The translations under genes and the position numbers were made by a program. A stretch of DNA of 64,000 bases from positions 9,700,435 through 9,764,434 of the forward strand of contig NC_080541.1 of assembly GCF_028640845.1 (NCBI RefSeq), given 5' to 3'. The notes below the pieces were generated by a model. The model made no database searches, was not told the origin of the DNA, and worked only from the letters and a program-made list of their open reading frames with translations. Source of the stretch: Ahaetulla prasina (Eukaryota > Chordata > Lepidosauria > Squamata > Colubridae). How positions within the stretch are numbered: position 1 is the stretch's first letter; every line of letters begins with the position of its first letter. Below, one piece after another: positions 25,401 to 40,000 of the stretch.

Positions 25401-28400
25401 GAAAGAGGAATATATTGATATTTATTTGCTATGCAATAAAGGTTCAGTCTGAAGCTAAATTTCCAAGAGAGATAGGTGGTTAAAAATGTGAAATACAAAG
25501 GAAGAATGAATGAATGAATGAATGAATGAATGAATGAATCGCTTAACTTTAAAATCTCCATTGTACGGTATTATTGTTTGGTATACAAAATTGTGTGTGT
25601 GTGTTTACAAATACATGTCAATGAAAGAAAAAAAATAGATGAACAAAGTAAATTAAAAAATATATACCAAGAATTAAAAAAAAAGAAAAACTGATTCTCA
25701 AAAAAAAAAAAACTATTACATTTCTGACTGCCCCCTTTTCATGCAGTTGGTCATTTGCAATATTTGTCCATATTTCTCAATCATGGCCACTATAAGATGT
25801 GTGTATTTTGTGAGTTTAAGCCAACACACTAAAGTTACAAACATTAAAAAAATGTAGATTATCTGCCATGCTGCATAATCTAGTTTATCTTTCTTTTCCA
25901 TAGGGAGAACCAGGTGAAAAGGGGGTCCCAGGGAAAGAGGTATGTATCTCATTACCTTCCTCCAGTGGTGCGGTCCACATATTCTTTCCACCAGTTGCTG
26001 CACACGTACGCTCGTTTCACTCTTGCATGCACCTTCTGCAGATGCGCCCGGTCTTCCACGCATGTGCCCGGCCTAAAAAACGTGGCTAAATAGGATGGCA
26101 TTACACCAGGGCGGGGGCAGGGGTGGGGGCGGGCCCACCCCACCCACAGTTGCCGCTACCAGTTCACACGACCCAGTCTGAACCAGCTGTGTTCTGTTTC
26201 CCTCCCCCAATACTCCCAACAAAGAGTCAGTCAAAGGCCTTCTCTTCTACTTTATTTACATAGATAAATGTCCTGGCCACGTCTACCCACGGGCCTGCCA
26301 AGTCTCTGGAGATAACGAGGAAATTATAGATAAGGCCAGAATTACTCACGAATATATTCTTCCCTCCATTGATACAGTTTGCCTGCGCAAATTCATTGCT
26401 TTGTCCAAGACAAAAAAACAGGAAGTCCCGCCTCCTATTTATAGTCTCTGCAGATGTCACTGCATGACCATCATTCCTTGGCTTTGTCCCAACACTTCCT
26501 CTGCTGCACGCGCCGGTCATGTCTGCGCAGTCTTGCATCACTCCAAAACTGTTCTTGGGGCGTTGCCAAATCAGAAGAAGGCTCGGGAGAATCAGGCCTT
26601 GCCGGCCCCTCCTCCTCCCTTTGAGTGGGTGCCAGGGAGGGAGAGGGCCCAAGAGAAGCAGGGCTTGCCAGGTCTTCTCCCTCACTTTCCGAATCATCTG
26701 AGTCCAGGAGTCTGGGTCCAGGAACCTGGGTCACAACAAGCTGAATACAGACACACACACCTACACGCCTTCCATGCATGCGCCCAGCCTCAAAAACGTG
26801 GCTAAATAGGATGGCATTACACCGAGGTGGGCCCACCCCACCCCACCCCACCCACAGTTGCCGCTACCAGTTCACCCGAACCAGTCCGAACTGGCTGAAT
26901 ACCATCTCTGCCTTTGTCAAGGTTCCAGAAAAACCTCTTCTGCATAAAAAAAACTCAGAAGCCATTGTTTTCCAGAGTTCTTTACTAGCATGAGGAAACT
27001 GGCACACGATGAGTGAAATTCCAAAACTGAATTTCCGGATTCTTTTCCCCAGTTATACAAACCCCAAGAGTCCCACCCCCCTGACCCCTTTGATGGTCAC
27101 ATGGTCCCACGTTCTCCCAGTTCATTCGAATATCTTCTTGCCACTCTTCCTGCAGATGTGAACACCATCCGACCTTGACCGCTTGAAGAATGTTACCATA
27201 CCCCTCAGCCCCCCTTCCTCCCCTCAGGGGAAAAATGTGGCAGCGTCTGGAACCCTAAAGTCTAATATGGTTTCCAGGCCTGACAGCCTTTCTCACACAA
27301 AAAGGTTGATGTCAGTGTTCCAGAAAACCCCTCTTCAAGTAAAGACTCTGAAGCAAGCATCTTTCAAAGTTCTTTTACCAGGATAGGTAAACTGGCACAA
27401 CTGGGGAAACTCTGAATCTGGGAGATCCGGGTTTTTCCTCAGTGAAACACACTTCAAAACCACCACCCCTGATCCCTCTGCCGATCACATGCTCCAATCG
27501 CCAACCGTCCTGTCTCGAGACATCCCTCCGACCACTCCTTCTCCAGATACCGTCCTGGCCTGACCTTGACCGGCAGGAAGAATATTATTATATCTAATGG
27601 CCCCTTGTACCAAACCTCCCCTTTCTCCTACTTTTCCACACAGGAGAAAATGGCAGCGTGGAAGCCTTCGGCCTAGTATGGCTTCCAAAGCTGACAGTTG
27701 ATTTATTAGTGCTACTAAGAGTGATTGCAAACTGCAAAAAACCTTTTGTTTCTTTTTTTCTTTTAAAAAAAAATCTGCTTGCTAGTACAAACACCGTTAT
27801 AATTCATGCAATATAATTAATTTTCCCTTTCACATTAATACGTTAAAGAGAGATGAGACACACACACACACAAATTAGCTTTATCATTGTTCTTTAGACT
27901 CCCTCCTCTCTTTTCAGGGCACCTCAGGGAGTCCAGGAGAACACGGACAAAAAGGCGACAGGGTAAGTATGAGAGTTTCATTCATATCCCAAAATTTTAA
28001 ACTCAAGCTGTCACATGTCAGCGCCAGCTTTCCGTGACAATTCAGTAGCAGATAACATGTAATCTCATTGTATTCCCTCATAGGTAAACACATTCTTGCT
28101 ATTTAACATACTTCTGAATCAATTTCATTCAATTCATCATGACCCCAGCTACAATTTCATAATTTCTAGGGTTTCTCATATATTGTTGTGGCCCGCCGGT
28201 GGCCTGCAGAGCTGGCAACAGAGTCGGACAGTGAGGAAGTTGGGGAGGAATATGGGCCAGCCCTGGGGGCTGGGGAAAGCTCAGGCAAGGGCTCTGCACT
28301 GGAGGCAGAGAGGGAACTAGACAGCAGCGAGGCAGAGGAACAGCTGGAGCCCGTTCCCAGTGTGCATATAGCGCAGAGCTGCCAGAAGACAAGAATAACT

Positions 28401-28416
28401 AAGAAAGCAGGGTCGA

Positions 28417-28463
<47 letters not shown>

Positions 28464-31400
28464 AAAGTAGTAGGGTCTGGTCTATCCATCCAGCATTTTT
28501 AATGGGTCTCTTCTGAGTTATCACATTTATTATTATTTTTTGCTTAATTTGAGAGCCAGTTTGGTCTAGTAGTTAAGGCACTAGGCTAGAAACCAGGAGA
28601 CTGTGAGTTCTAGTCCCATCTAAGGCATGAAAGCCAATCGGTAACTTTGGGTCAGTTTCTGTCTCAGCCCATGATGTTAGGCTCAGGTAAGAAGCCAGTC
28701 AATTAATCCCCTAGCAACCAATGGATAAACATTCAGTTGATTTTTTAAAAAAAAAATGGACCCTGAACTTGCAGGAAAATGGAAGGAGAAGGAGGAAGGT
28801 AAGAAGCAATGGGTGGAAACTAATCAAGAAGAGAAGCAACTTAGAACTAAGGAGAAATTTCCTGACAGTTAGAACAATGAATCAGTGGAATAATTTGCCT
28901 CCAGAAGTTGTGAATGCTCCAACACTGGAAATTTTTAAGAAAATGTTGGATAACCATTTGTCTGAAATGGTGTAGGGTTTCCTGCCTCGGCAGGGGGTTG
29001 GACTAGAAGACCCCCAAGGTCCCTTCCAACTATGTTGTTGTTGTTGTTGTTGTTATTGAGGAATTCCATTTTGAAGCAAGATGAGTGGCAATCAATCAAT
29101 CTATCAAATAAATAAATCAGATTTTTTTAATGTTTAATCCAATCCAATCTGTTTTTTTTTCTTGATCAGGGAGATCCTGGAACTAAAGGTGAAAAAGGGC
29201 CAGCAGGAGTGAAGGGACCACCAGGTGATCCAGGAGTTCCTGGCCGCAAAGGACACACAGGATTAATGGGTCCCTCAGGACCGTCAGGAGAGTCGGGGCA
29301 AGTTGGCCCTCCTGGCCCTCCAGGCCAACCTGGATTTCCTGGGCCTAGAGTGAGTTTAGGGGGGGAACGTACCTTGGGTTGGCTACCCCAAAATGTCTGC
29401 CACTAGGAGGCCCAAGAAAACCAAATAATAGAACATGTGGAGATATTACGATGCAAACTCTGACCTAATTATATTTCCTTTGGAATCATGTCTGTCTGCA
29501 AATGTTGCCTCTGTATGCATCTTATCAGCTGTATTTTATTTTTTTTAACTCATCCCATATAAAAATGCAACTGAATATTGGGGAAAAAAACACTATTGTT
29601 GCATAAACCCAATCGTTTACATCCATTTCAATGTGAACCATTCCTTGTTATCAATTACAGGCAGCCTAGTTATTTTCATATATTGTTGAGGACGCCATGG
29701 AGAATTTGCTAAGGTTGGAGTATTTGGAATTCCTGCAAAGGACCAGTTTGAAGAATAGCTTCTGGAAGAAATGAACTTTGGGTTTCGGGTTTTCTTCAGC
29801 ATCCCAAAATGCCTTCAAAACCCCTATTGCCATCACCAATTGGATCTATTATAGCATTTACAGTTCATGCTATTAAGATAGAGAAATATTGAGGAATAAG
29901 CTCATGCTTCCTTTATGAATGATTCAAACTTCTTTTTGTAGATATAGCATGCCTAACCATTTCTGGAACCATTTAGGATTATTACCTAATAGTTACTCCT
30001 ATTCTTTCCAAGTTTTGTGACCGAAGGCCCTATGAAGTCTTTGAAAATGCTAGAGTGTGCCTCCTAAAGTCTTTTTTAAAAAAATGCTACTGTATTACAT
30101 ATTTTAGCTTTAGAAAGAATGAATAAACTTTCTTAATTGCTTAAGAAAGGAGTTAAGCTCATTCATAAACACCAGTATTTTAAATTCTGGTGTCTTAAGG
30201 CATTTTTTGTAATCTCCTAGGGGGATCCTCCATCGACAGAAACATTGCGAAGACTTATCCAAGAAGAGTTAGGAAAACAACTTGATGGTAAGGACTTGTA
30301 TTATAACGTCCAAAAGTGGGCAAGTGATTCCAATGTGTTAGAGAGGAAGGAAGGAAGGAAGGAAGGAAGGAAGGAAGGAAGGAAGGAAGGAAGGAAGGAA
30401 GGAAGGAAGGAAGGAAGGAAGGAAGGAAGGAAGGAAGGACTTTTCTACTTCTGTTTTACACTATACATCTAAATGATGCTATGCTTTTTAATTTTGTCTC
30501 TTTCTTTTTACATGCATTTTATATATTTTTTTGTATTTGTAAAGCACCTAATGTCACTGCAAAAGTGATCAGTAGTGTATACATTTGATAAATAGAATAG
30601 AATAGAATAGAATAGAATAGAATAGAATAGAATAGAATAGAATAGAATAGAATAGAATAGACTTCTTTATTGGCCAAGTGTGATTGGACACACAAGGAAT
30701 TTGTCTTGGTGCATACGCTCTCTGTGTACATAAAAGCAAAGATACATCTGTCAAGAATCATAAGGTACAATGCTTAATGATAGTCATAGGGAAACAATAT
30801 CATATTGTTTTCAACTCCTAGCAAACACAGAGATAAGGCCCTTTAAAGTAAAGGTAAAGGTTCCCCTCGCACATACATGCTAGTCATTCCCGACTCTAGG
30901 GGGCGGTGCTCATCTCCGTTTCAAAGCCGAAGAGCCAGCTCTGTCCGAAGAAGTCTCCGTGGCCATGTGGCCGGCATGACTCAACGCCAAAGGCGCACAG
31001 AACGCTGTTCCCTTCCCACCAAAGGTGGTCCCTATTTTTTCTACTTGCATTTTTACGTGCTTTCAAAACTGCTAGGTTGGCAGAAGCTGGGACAAGTAAC
31101 GGGAGCTCACCCCGTTACACGGCAGCATTAGGGATTCAAACTGCCGAGCTGCTGACCTTTCGATCAACAAGCTCAACGTCCTAGCCCCTGAGCCACCGCG
31201 TCCCTTTTAATAAGGCCCTTTAGCACCCTTCAAATACTATATCACTAATAACTTTGAGCTTCTCTTGAATTTTAAAATTCTTTCCTGACAATACTTTTCT
31301 TGTTGACTTTTCACCTTTTATATAAGTCTTTTTCCATAGCTGAAATGTCTTAAGCTTTTTTTTTTGCAGCTGCATTGTTTAAACTTCTAATTCTGTTTTT

Positions 31401-34011
31401 GAAGTGTCCCCCCCACATACACATCTATTTTGTTCTCCTTTTTCAGGAGAAAACAAATTACATTGATACTTGTTTGGAAAACAGTTTCCAAACAGGTATC
31501 AATGTAATTAAGATTCCCCATCACTATTCTTTCATGCCTCTTTAATTTGGTTGCATGAATTAAGTTTGTATAAGGACTAGGAATGACATGATAGCAGTAT
31601 TTTTTTTTAATTTGCATTTATATCCCGCCCTTCTCCGAAGACTTAGGGAGGCTTACACTATGTTAGCAATAGTCTTCATCCTATTTGTATATTTATATAC
31701 AAAGTCAACTTATTGCCCCCAACAATCTGGGTCCTCATTTTACCTACCTTATAAAGGATGGAAGGCTGAGTCAACCTTGGGCTTGGTGGGACTAGAACCT
31801 GCAGTAATTGCAAGCAGCTGCTGTTAATAACAGACTGCATTAGCAGTCTTAGCCACAGAGGCCTATGAGGGGCTGCCACAAAGAAGAGAGGGTCAACCTA
31901 TTCTCCAAAGCACCAGAAGGTAAGATAAGACCAATTCTTGAATACAGCTCATCTGTCTGGAACCCACATTGCATATCGGACATTAATACAACTGAACGAG
32001 TCCAGAGATATTTCACAAAAAGAGCCCTCCGCCCCTCTGCTCTCAACGAAATACCTTATGCCACCAGACTTGAAATTTTGGGTTTAGATAACTTAGAACT
32101 TCACCGTCTTCAGTCTGACCTAAGTGCAGTACATAAAATTATCTGCTACAATGTCCTACCAGCCAATGAATGCTTCAGCTTCAACCAAAATAATACAAGA
32201 GCACACAATAGACGCAAACTCATGGTGAACCGATTCAAACTAGACTGCAGAAAATACGACTTTAGTAACAGAGTTGTCAACGCCTGGAATGCACTACCTC
32301 ACCCCATTCCTAAGAAGTCCGTAACCAATTTGGCAACGAAGGCTCTGCAGCTTGCCAAGTTCCTCTGAGGTTTCTCAGGGCAGGCAGAGTCCAAGTTGTG
32401 ACTTCAGCGATAGGGTCCGGTATCAGCAAACTCGATAAGACTTTGCTTGACTCAAGGTTGGAAAGCCAAAAGCAGGTCCTTTATATAGGCTGTGGGGTGT
32501 GGCTCCATGACTCAGCATTTATCCAGGCCTGCCCCTCCCTTCCTTCTGCTGGCGTCGCCTCTCAGATCTCCGGAAGCAAGGGTCTTCCCATTCTGAATTG
32601 TCTTCAGCTGGATCTGCTGGCAGCTTCTGGGAAAGGGAGAGGTCAGAAGGAGTAGGCCCGAGCAATTCCAATACCTGGCTGTTTTCCTGCTCTGACGGCT
32701 GAGCCAAAGGAACACACGCTGTATGAGTGAGATTTATCAGGCTTGTCCTTCCACTCCTGGAATCGTCTCTGGGCATGGGGCTAGGGCCGGGGGCTGGAGG
32801 CATGGTTGGCCGTTCATCTTCATTATCAGACTCGGAGTCTGATAACAGGCTCGGTTGGAGACGGGAGGGGCCCGGCTGAAGAGAGGAGGGAGGACGAGTC
32901 ACAACAAGCAGTTGCTTTTAATTACGTTCTCATCAATTTTGTTCTGGAACTTAATTGTTCTCTACAACATTGCCAAGTTCATTAATTTGGGTTTCTGGAG
33001 GTGAATGTTTCTAACACACATACAACCAACGGTGGGTTTCAAATTTTTTTACTACTGGTTCTTGGTGGGCATGGCATGGCTTGGTGGGCGTGCCTTGGTG
33101 GGCATGGCAGGGGAAGGATACTGTAAAATCTCCATTTTGTCCCCAAACCAGGGGAAGGTTACTGCAAAATCCCCATTCCCTCCCGATCAGCTGGGACTCA
33201 GGAGGCAGAGAATAGATGGGAGTGGAGCCAGCCAGAGATGGTATTTACCTGTTCTCTGAACTACTCAAAATTTCCACTAGCGGTTTTCCAGAACTGGGCA
33301 GAACCTGCTGAAACCCACCTCTGCATACAACCATTCCTTTTCTATAGTTTCTGAATTCAACGTTAAGCAGAAGATTTGCTTGCTGTCTTTTCTTCAGTAG
33401 ATTATAGAGTGGTAAATAATAAATATCCTAAAACAGTAAAATATGCATGAAAGAAAGAAAGAAAAAATTAACAATATTATGTGGCAGCAGCTAAAAATAT
33501 TCTGCAAGCTAAAGCATTTTTCAAAGTAATTTCCCAAGGAAAATAAAAATGTCTTCAGTTGGTAGAAGAGGCACATAATATAAAGGTGCATTGTTATTTA
33601 TTACTTTATAGTGGTGAGCGCTTTTTCCTTCTACTTCTTCTTCTTCTTGATCTCTTTTGAACATTTTAAAAAGGCAGGCTGTGTGCTTCTAGCCCAGCTG
33701 TTACGTGCTCTGAAGATTACGCCTAAGGGTATCAAATCTACCCCTAAGGATATCATTGTGAGCTTGTAAGCAAAACCTTTTCACATTGCTCCTTCGGCAC
33801 ACAACTTTTCAGCTTCTTTTGTTTTTAAAAACTAGGGAAATAAAAACTGCCCTTATCCCCCAAAGACCAAACCTTGCTCTGATTTCAAAGCAATAGATGA
33901 AGGAAGAAACTAGTTCTGGGATAAAAGAAAATCAGAGAAGAGTGGGGGAGAGAGGGAAGGAGAGATAGATAATATATAGATGATAGAGGGAGGGAGGGAG
34001 AGAGAGCAAGA

Positions 34012-34064
<53 letters not shown>

Positions 34065-37000
34065 GTGCAGAGAGAAAAACAGAAAGAAATTTTCATTCTA
34101 CCACAGCTGCTGCAATGAATTTTGGAAGAGTATTTATTTATTTATTTATTATTTACATTTCTATACTGACCTTCTCCAAAGACTCAGGGCGGTTTACAGC
34201 CAAGTTAAAAAGACATATACAAAAATTAAAACACATTATTTCAATTTAAAAATCTGATTCCATAGGCCGAATATTAAAATGACAAGTAATAAAACCACCC
34301 ATTAAAATTACCCTTAGGCCAACCCTGCTCGGTGAAACAAAAAAGTCTTGAGCTTGTGCTTAAAGGCCCGGAGGTCAGGAAGAAGGCGTAGCCCCAGAGG
34401 CAATTCGTTCCATAGGGTAGGTGCCCCCACAGAGAAGGCTCTTCCCCTGGGGGCCGCCAGCCAACATTGTTTGGCTGACGGCACCTTGGGGAGAACCTCC
34501 CTGTGAGAGCGCACAGGTCGATGGGAGGCTATTAGCGGCAGTAGGCGGTCCCGTAAGTAACCTGGTCCCATGCCATGGAGCGCTTTAAAGGTGATCACCA
34601 ACACCTTGAATTGCACCCAGAAGACCACCGGCAACCAGTGCAGCTTGTGCAGGAGAGGTGTTATATGGGAGCTCCGAGATGCTCCCTCTATCCCCCGCGC
34701 AGCCGCATTCTGTACCAGTTGAAGTCTCCTGGTGCTCTTCAAGAGGAGCCTCATGTAGAGAGCATTGCAGTAATCCAGGCAGGAGGTAACGAGGGCATGA
34801 GTGACTGTGCATAACGAGTCCCGGTCCAGGAGGGGACGCAGCTGGCGGATCAGGCGAACCTGAAAAAAAGCTCCCCTGGCGATGGCCGTCAAATGCTCTT
34901 CTAACGACAGCTGTGCATCCAGGAGAACACCTAAGCTGCGAACCAACTCCCTGGAGGCCAGTGACTCGCCCCCCACAGTCAGCGACGGAACTAGCTGACT
35001 GTACCGGGATGCTGGCATCCACAGCCACTCCGTCTTGGATGGGTTGAGTCAGTCTGTTCGTCCCCATCCAGACCCGAACGGCTTAAGGCACCGGGACATC
35101 ACATCGACGGCTTCGTTGGGGTAATCCGGGGTGGAAATGTACAGCTGAGTGTCATCAGCGTACAGTTGGCAACTGATCCCAAAACCACAGATGATCTCCC
35201 CCAACGGCTTCATATAGATGTTGAACAGGAGGGGCGAGAGAACCGACCCCTGTGGCACCCCACACGTGAGGTGCCTCGCGGTCGATCTCTGCCCCCCCGC
35301 CAACACCGTCTACAAGCAGTCGGAGAGATAAGAGGAGAACCACCGAAAAATGGTGCCCCCCACTCCCAGGCCCCTAACCCCAACCGCTGCAGCAAAATAC
35401 CATGGTCAATGGTATCAAAAGCCGCTGACAGATCTAGTAGGACCAGGATAGAGGAACAACCCCTATCCCGGGCCCTCCAGAGTTCATCAACCAATGCGAC
35501 CAAAGCCGTCTCTGTGCTGTACCCAGGCCGGAAGCTGGACTGGCACGGGTCCAGATAGACAGTTTCATCCAGGTACTGAGTAAAGGAGAAGATGCTTGCT
35601 CCTGGGGAGGAAAGCTATGGCAAACCTAGACAGCGTACTAAAAAGCAGAGACATCACCCTGCCAACAAAGTGCGTATAGTCAAGGCTCTGATTTTCCCAG
35701 TTGCAATGTATGGCTGTGAAAGTTGGACCATAAGAAAGGCTGAGCGCTGAAGAATCGAGGCCTTGAACTCTGGTGCTGGAGAAGACTCCTGCGAGTCTCT
35801 TGGACTGAAAGACGAACAAACAAGTCAGTCCTAGAGGAGATCAACCCTGACTACTCTTTAGAAGGCCAGGTCATGAAGATGAAACTCAAATACTTTGGCC
35901 ACCTAATGAGAAGGAAGGACTCACTGGAGAAGAGCCTAATGCTGGGAAAGATTGAGGGCAAAAGAAGAAGGGGACAACAGAGAATGGTGGCTGGATGGAG
36001 TCACTGAAGCTGTCGGCATGAGCTCAAATGGACTCCAGAGATGGTAGAGGATAGGAAGGCCTGGAGGAAAGTTGTCCATGGAGTCGTGATGGGTCGGACA
36101 CGACATCACAACTAACAACAACAAAGGAGAAGTGGAATGATTAAAGAAGTTATTTGAGGAGAAAATTAAACATTTATGAAGGTATTTATACCAAGGTTCA
36201 GCTGTGTCCTTTAGATGATGTCCTGTTGTCATAGATCTGGCATATAGAAGGAGACTTTCTCTTCCATTGTTCCACAACTATGACATGTTCTGAATTGCTT
36301 GGGACTTACCTTGGGATTGGACTTTATTTTTCTTGATATTTGGAATATCTGAAAAGATGCATCTATTTTCCCATGCTTCTAATTCTTAAAATGGTTTTAG
36401 TCTGGACTTTAAGATGTGTTTTGAGTTTCATCTTGATGTCAGGTCCAGAGATGACACTGTGAGATCCCCTTGAGCCCAAATCTTTATCTGTTCAGTCACT
36501 AAATTTGGCCAACACTTCACAACCAAATGGATCAAAGTATGACAGGCCCATCTGGTCTTCGCTGTTTCCCAAAATTTGCCCAAATTCATGTTCATCTAAC
36601 TAACCATATCATCCTCTTCTATCGCTTTCTCTCTTTGCTTTCAATAAATCTTTATTAGGATAAACAGGTTAAACTTAATAGATAGAAGGGGCATAATGAT
36701 TAAAGATGCTGAGCTTACCAGGTTCGAGACCCAAGCACCACACAATGGGTGAACTGTTACTTACCCTAGCTCTTGCCAACCTAGCAGTTTGAAAGCATGC
36801 AAATGCAGGCAAATAAATACAGGCACCGCTTCAGTGGGAAGGTAACAGAGTTCCATGGATATCTTAAAATCCTTCTGGTGGTGATGCTGTCTAGCCCACA
36901 TTTTTCTACCTTACCAAAGAAGTAGGTTGCGGTCTGCTAAATGTTGTCACAGTACAACAAATACTGGGACAACAACTTTGCATCGTAATGCATTGAGTAC

Positions 37001-40000
37001 CAAATTCAACATAGAATAGAATAGAATAGAATAGAATAGAATAGAATAGAATAGAATAGAATAGAATAGAATAGAATAGAATAATAGATTTTTTATTGGC
37101 CAAGTGTGATTAGACACACAAGGAATTTGTCTTGGTGCATATGCTCTCAGTGTACATAAAAGAAAAGATACGTTCATCAAGGTACAACATTTACAACACA
37201 ATTGATGGTCAATATATCAATATAAATCATAAGGATTGCCAGCAACAAGTTATAGTCATACAGTCATAAGTGGAAAGAGATTGGTGATGGGAACTATGAG
37301 AAGATTAATAGTAGTGCAGATTCAGTAAATAGTTTGACAGTGTTGATGAAATTATTTGTTTAGCAGAGTGATGGCCTTTGGGAAAAAACTGTTCTTGTGT
37401 CTAGTTGTTCTGGTGTGCAGTGCTCTATAGCATCGTTTTGAGGGTAGTAGCTGAAACAGTTTATGCCCAGGATGCGAGGGGTCTGTAAATATTTTCACGG
37501 CCCTCTTCTTGATTCGTGCAGTATACAGGTCCTCAATGGAAGGCAGGTTGGTAGCAATTATTTTTTCTGCAGTTCTAATTATCCTCTGAAGTCTGTGTCT
37601 GTCTTGTTGGGTTGCAGAACCGAACCAGACAGTTATAGAGGTGCAAATGACAGACTCAATAATTCCTCTATAGAACTGAATCAGCAGCTCCTTGGGCAGT
37701 TTGAGCTTACTGAGTTGGCGCAGAAAGAACATTCTTTGTTGTCCTTTTTTAATGATGTTTTTGATGTTAGCTGTCCATTTTAGATCTTGTGATATGATAG
37801 AACCTAGAAATTTAAAGGTTTCTACTGTTGATACTGTGTTGTCTAGGATTGTGAGAGGTGGAAGTATGGAAGGGTTTCTCCTAAAGTCTACCACCATTTC
37901 TACGGTTTTGAGTGTGTTCAGTTCCAGATTGTTTTGGTTGCACCACAAGGCTAGTCGTTCGTAGAAGCATTCATACTGACTCATTGTGTATTTTCTTTCC
38001 TACAGCTAGACTTCCCTACCTCATAAGTCAGTTACAGCCTTCCCAGATCAAAGCACCTCAAGGTAGACCAGGGCCTCCTGGATCACCTGGAAAGGAAGGC
38101 CTTCCAGGTAGAATTGGCCCTCCAGGAGAACCTGGCAGACCTGGGCAACCAGGTTCAGAAGGTCCTTTGGGACCTATGGGACCAAAAGGTGAGTAGCTCC
38201 TTAGCTGGAAAGCATCTTTAGATCCAAATGTTCCTTCTGATTTAGACCTTTCAAGGACTACAGACAATTTTTGCGATGTGAAATGCTGCGTGACAGTCTT
38301 GCTGCTGTCAACATATAGAGTAAGAATGATGGCTATCGGTATTGATAAGAAGGGGATGGTCAAGAATCTTTATATTTGCACTCTGTGAAACAGTAGAAGT
38401 CTTAATACTGTAGTTAAAATGTATTTTATTTTCTCCAACAGGTAACAGAGGGGAGAAAGGAGAGAAGGGAGATGCTGGCATTGGCCAGAGGGGTGAAACT
38501 GGTCCCCCAGGAGTAGCAGGTGGGTTGCTTATTCTCTACAAATACAGATTTTATAGTAGTGGCCAAAATTGTGGAAATCTTTTGGGAAAAGTGTATTTTC
38601 TAAAACTAGCTAATAACACCACATTTTTTGGGGGAGTAGTATCGTAAAATTCTATATCAATGGAAAGATAATTTAATCAAGAATGTAATGCAATAACTTT
38701 TATGAAGGATTTGCTATTAGAATAGCAGTTACAGTATAAAGAAGAAAAGTGAATCATGTACAAAAAATGAGATATACAAAGGTTATCATCGTATAAAAAA
38801 TGAGATATACAGAAATGATCACCATATCACTTAATACTTAGTTGGGTAACCTTTAGCATGAATTACAGCCTTACAACATCTTCCCATGGAGTGAACCAAG
38901 CCTTTTAGTTCTGCAGCTGTTCTAATGTGAAACCAAGACTGAATGATTGCTTCTATTAACTGGGTATTATTGTTGGGTCACTTTTGACTAACAAATTTCT
39001 TTAGTCGGCTCCAAAGATTTTCAATTGGATTAAGGTCTGAGCTATTCTCAGGCCATTCCAGCAGTGGAATTGGATTATCTTGAAACTTAAAAAAAAAAAA
39101 GTGGTGTTATTAGCCATCAAACCTCAAAAATACATTTTTCCCAAAAGGTTTTCACAATTTTGGCCACTACTGTATGTGGCTTATGGCAACTTTCCCCAAA
39201 CTTGACCAAACTACCAATAGAAGAGAATCTCTGTAGTACAGTTTGAACTTTAGAGTCCTTGTTGTTTTCTGAACTTGGTTTTATGTTACAAGCCAGAAGT
39301 TCCAGAATTTCTAGGCAACATCATTTGGAATATAGGTAGTCCTTAACTTACAACCATTCATTTAGTGACTGTTCAAAGTTAAAATGAGACTGCAAAAACA
39401 AAAACAGTGACTTATGACTGTTTTTCACAATTTACAACCATTGCAGCATCCCCATGGTCACCTGATCAAAAGTCAGACTCTTAACAACTGTCCAAATGCC
39501 CTGGGGTCATGTGATCACTTTTTCTTACTTTCTGACAAGCAAAGGTAATGCGGAAGCCAGATTCACTTAAATCCATGTTACCAACTAAACAACATCAGTG
39601 ATTCACTGAACAACTGTGGCAAGAAAATGGAGCAAAACTCACTCCTTCTTAGCAACATAAATTTTAGCTCAATTGTGGTCACAAGTCAAGGTTTAATAGC
39701 AGTAACTGAATAGAATAGAATAGAATTTTTTTATTGGCCAAGTGTGATTGGACACACAAGGAATTTGTCTTGGTGCATATGCTCTCAGTGTACATAAAAC
39801 TGTACATACTCTCAGTGTACATAAAACTGTACTGTGAGAGGGATCTTGGAGTCTTAGTGGACAACCAGCTAAATATGAGCCAGCAATGTGCAGCAGCATC
39901 CAAAAAAGCCAATGCAATACTAAGTTGCATTAACAGAGGGATATAATCAAGATTATTAAGGGTAATCTGGGTTCACAACCAAGGTTGTGGACTGTTGAGC

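Noticed and set aside
30342..30660. CRISPR-like array of short repeats
   Set aside because: These are plain tandem microsatellites without spacers, in a vertebrate genome.
37912..38196. 94-codon frame running from LINE sequence into the collagen exon
   Set aside because: It reads antisense LINE and intron before the acceptor. The exon is entered by splicing at 38006.
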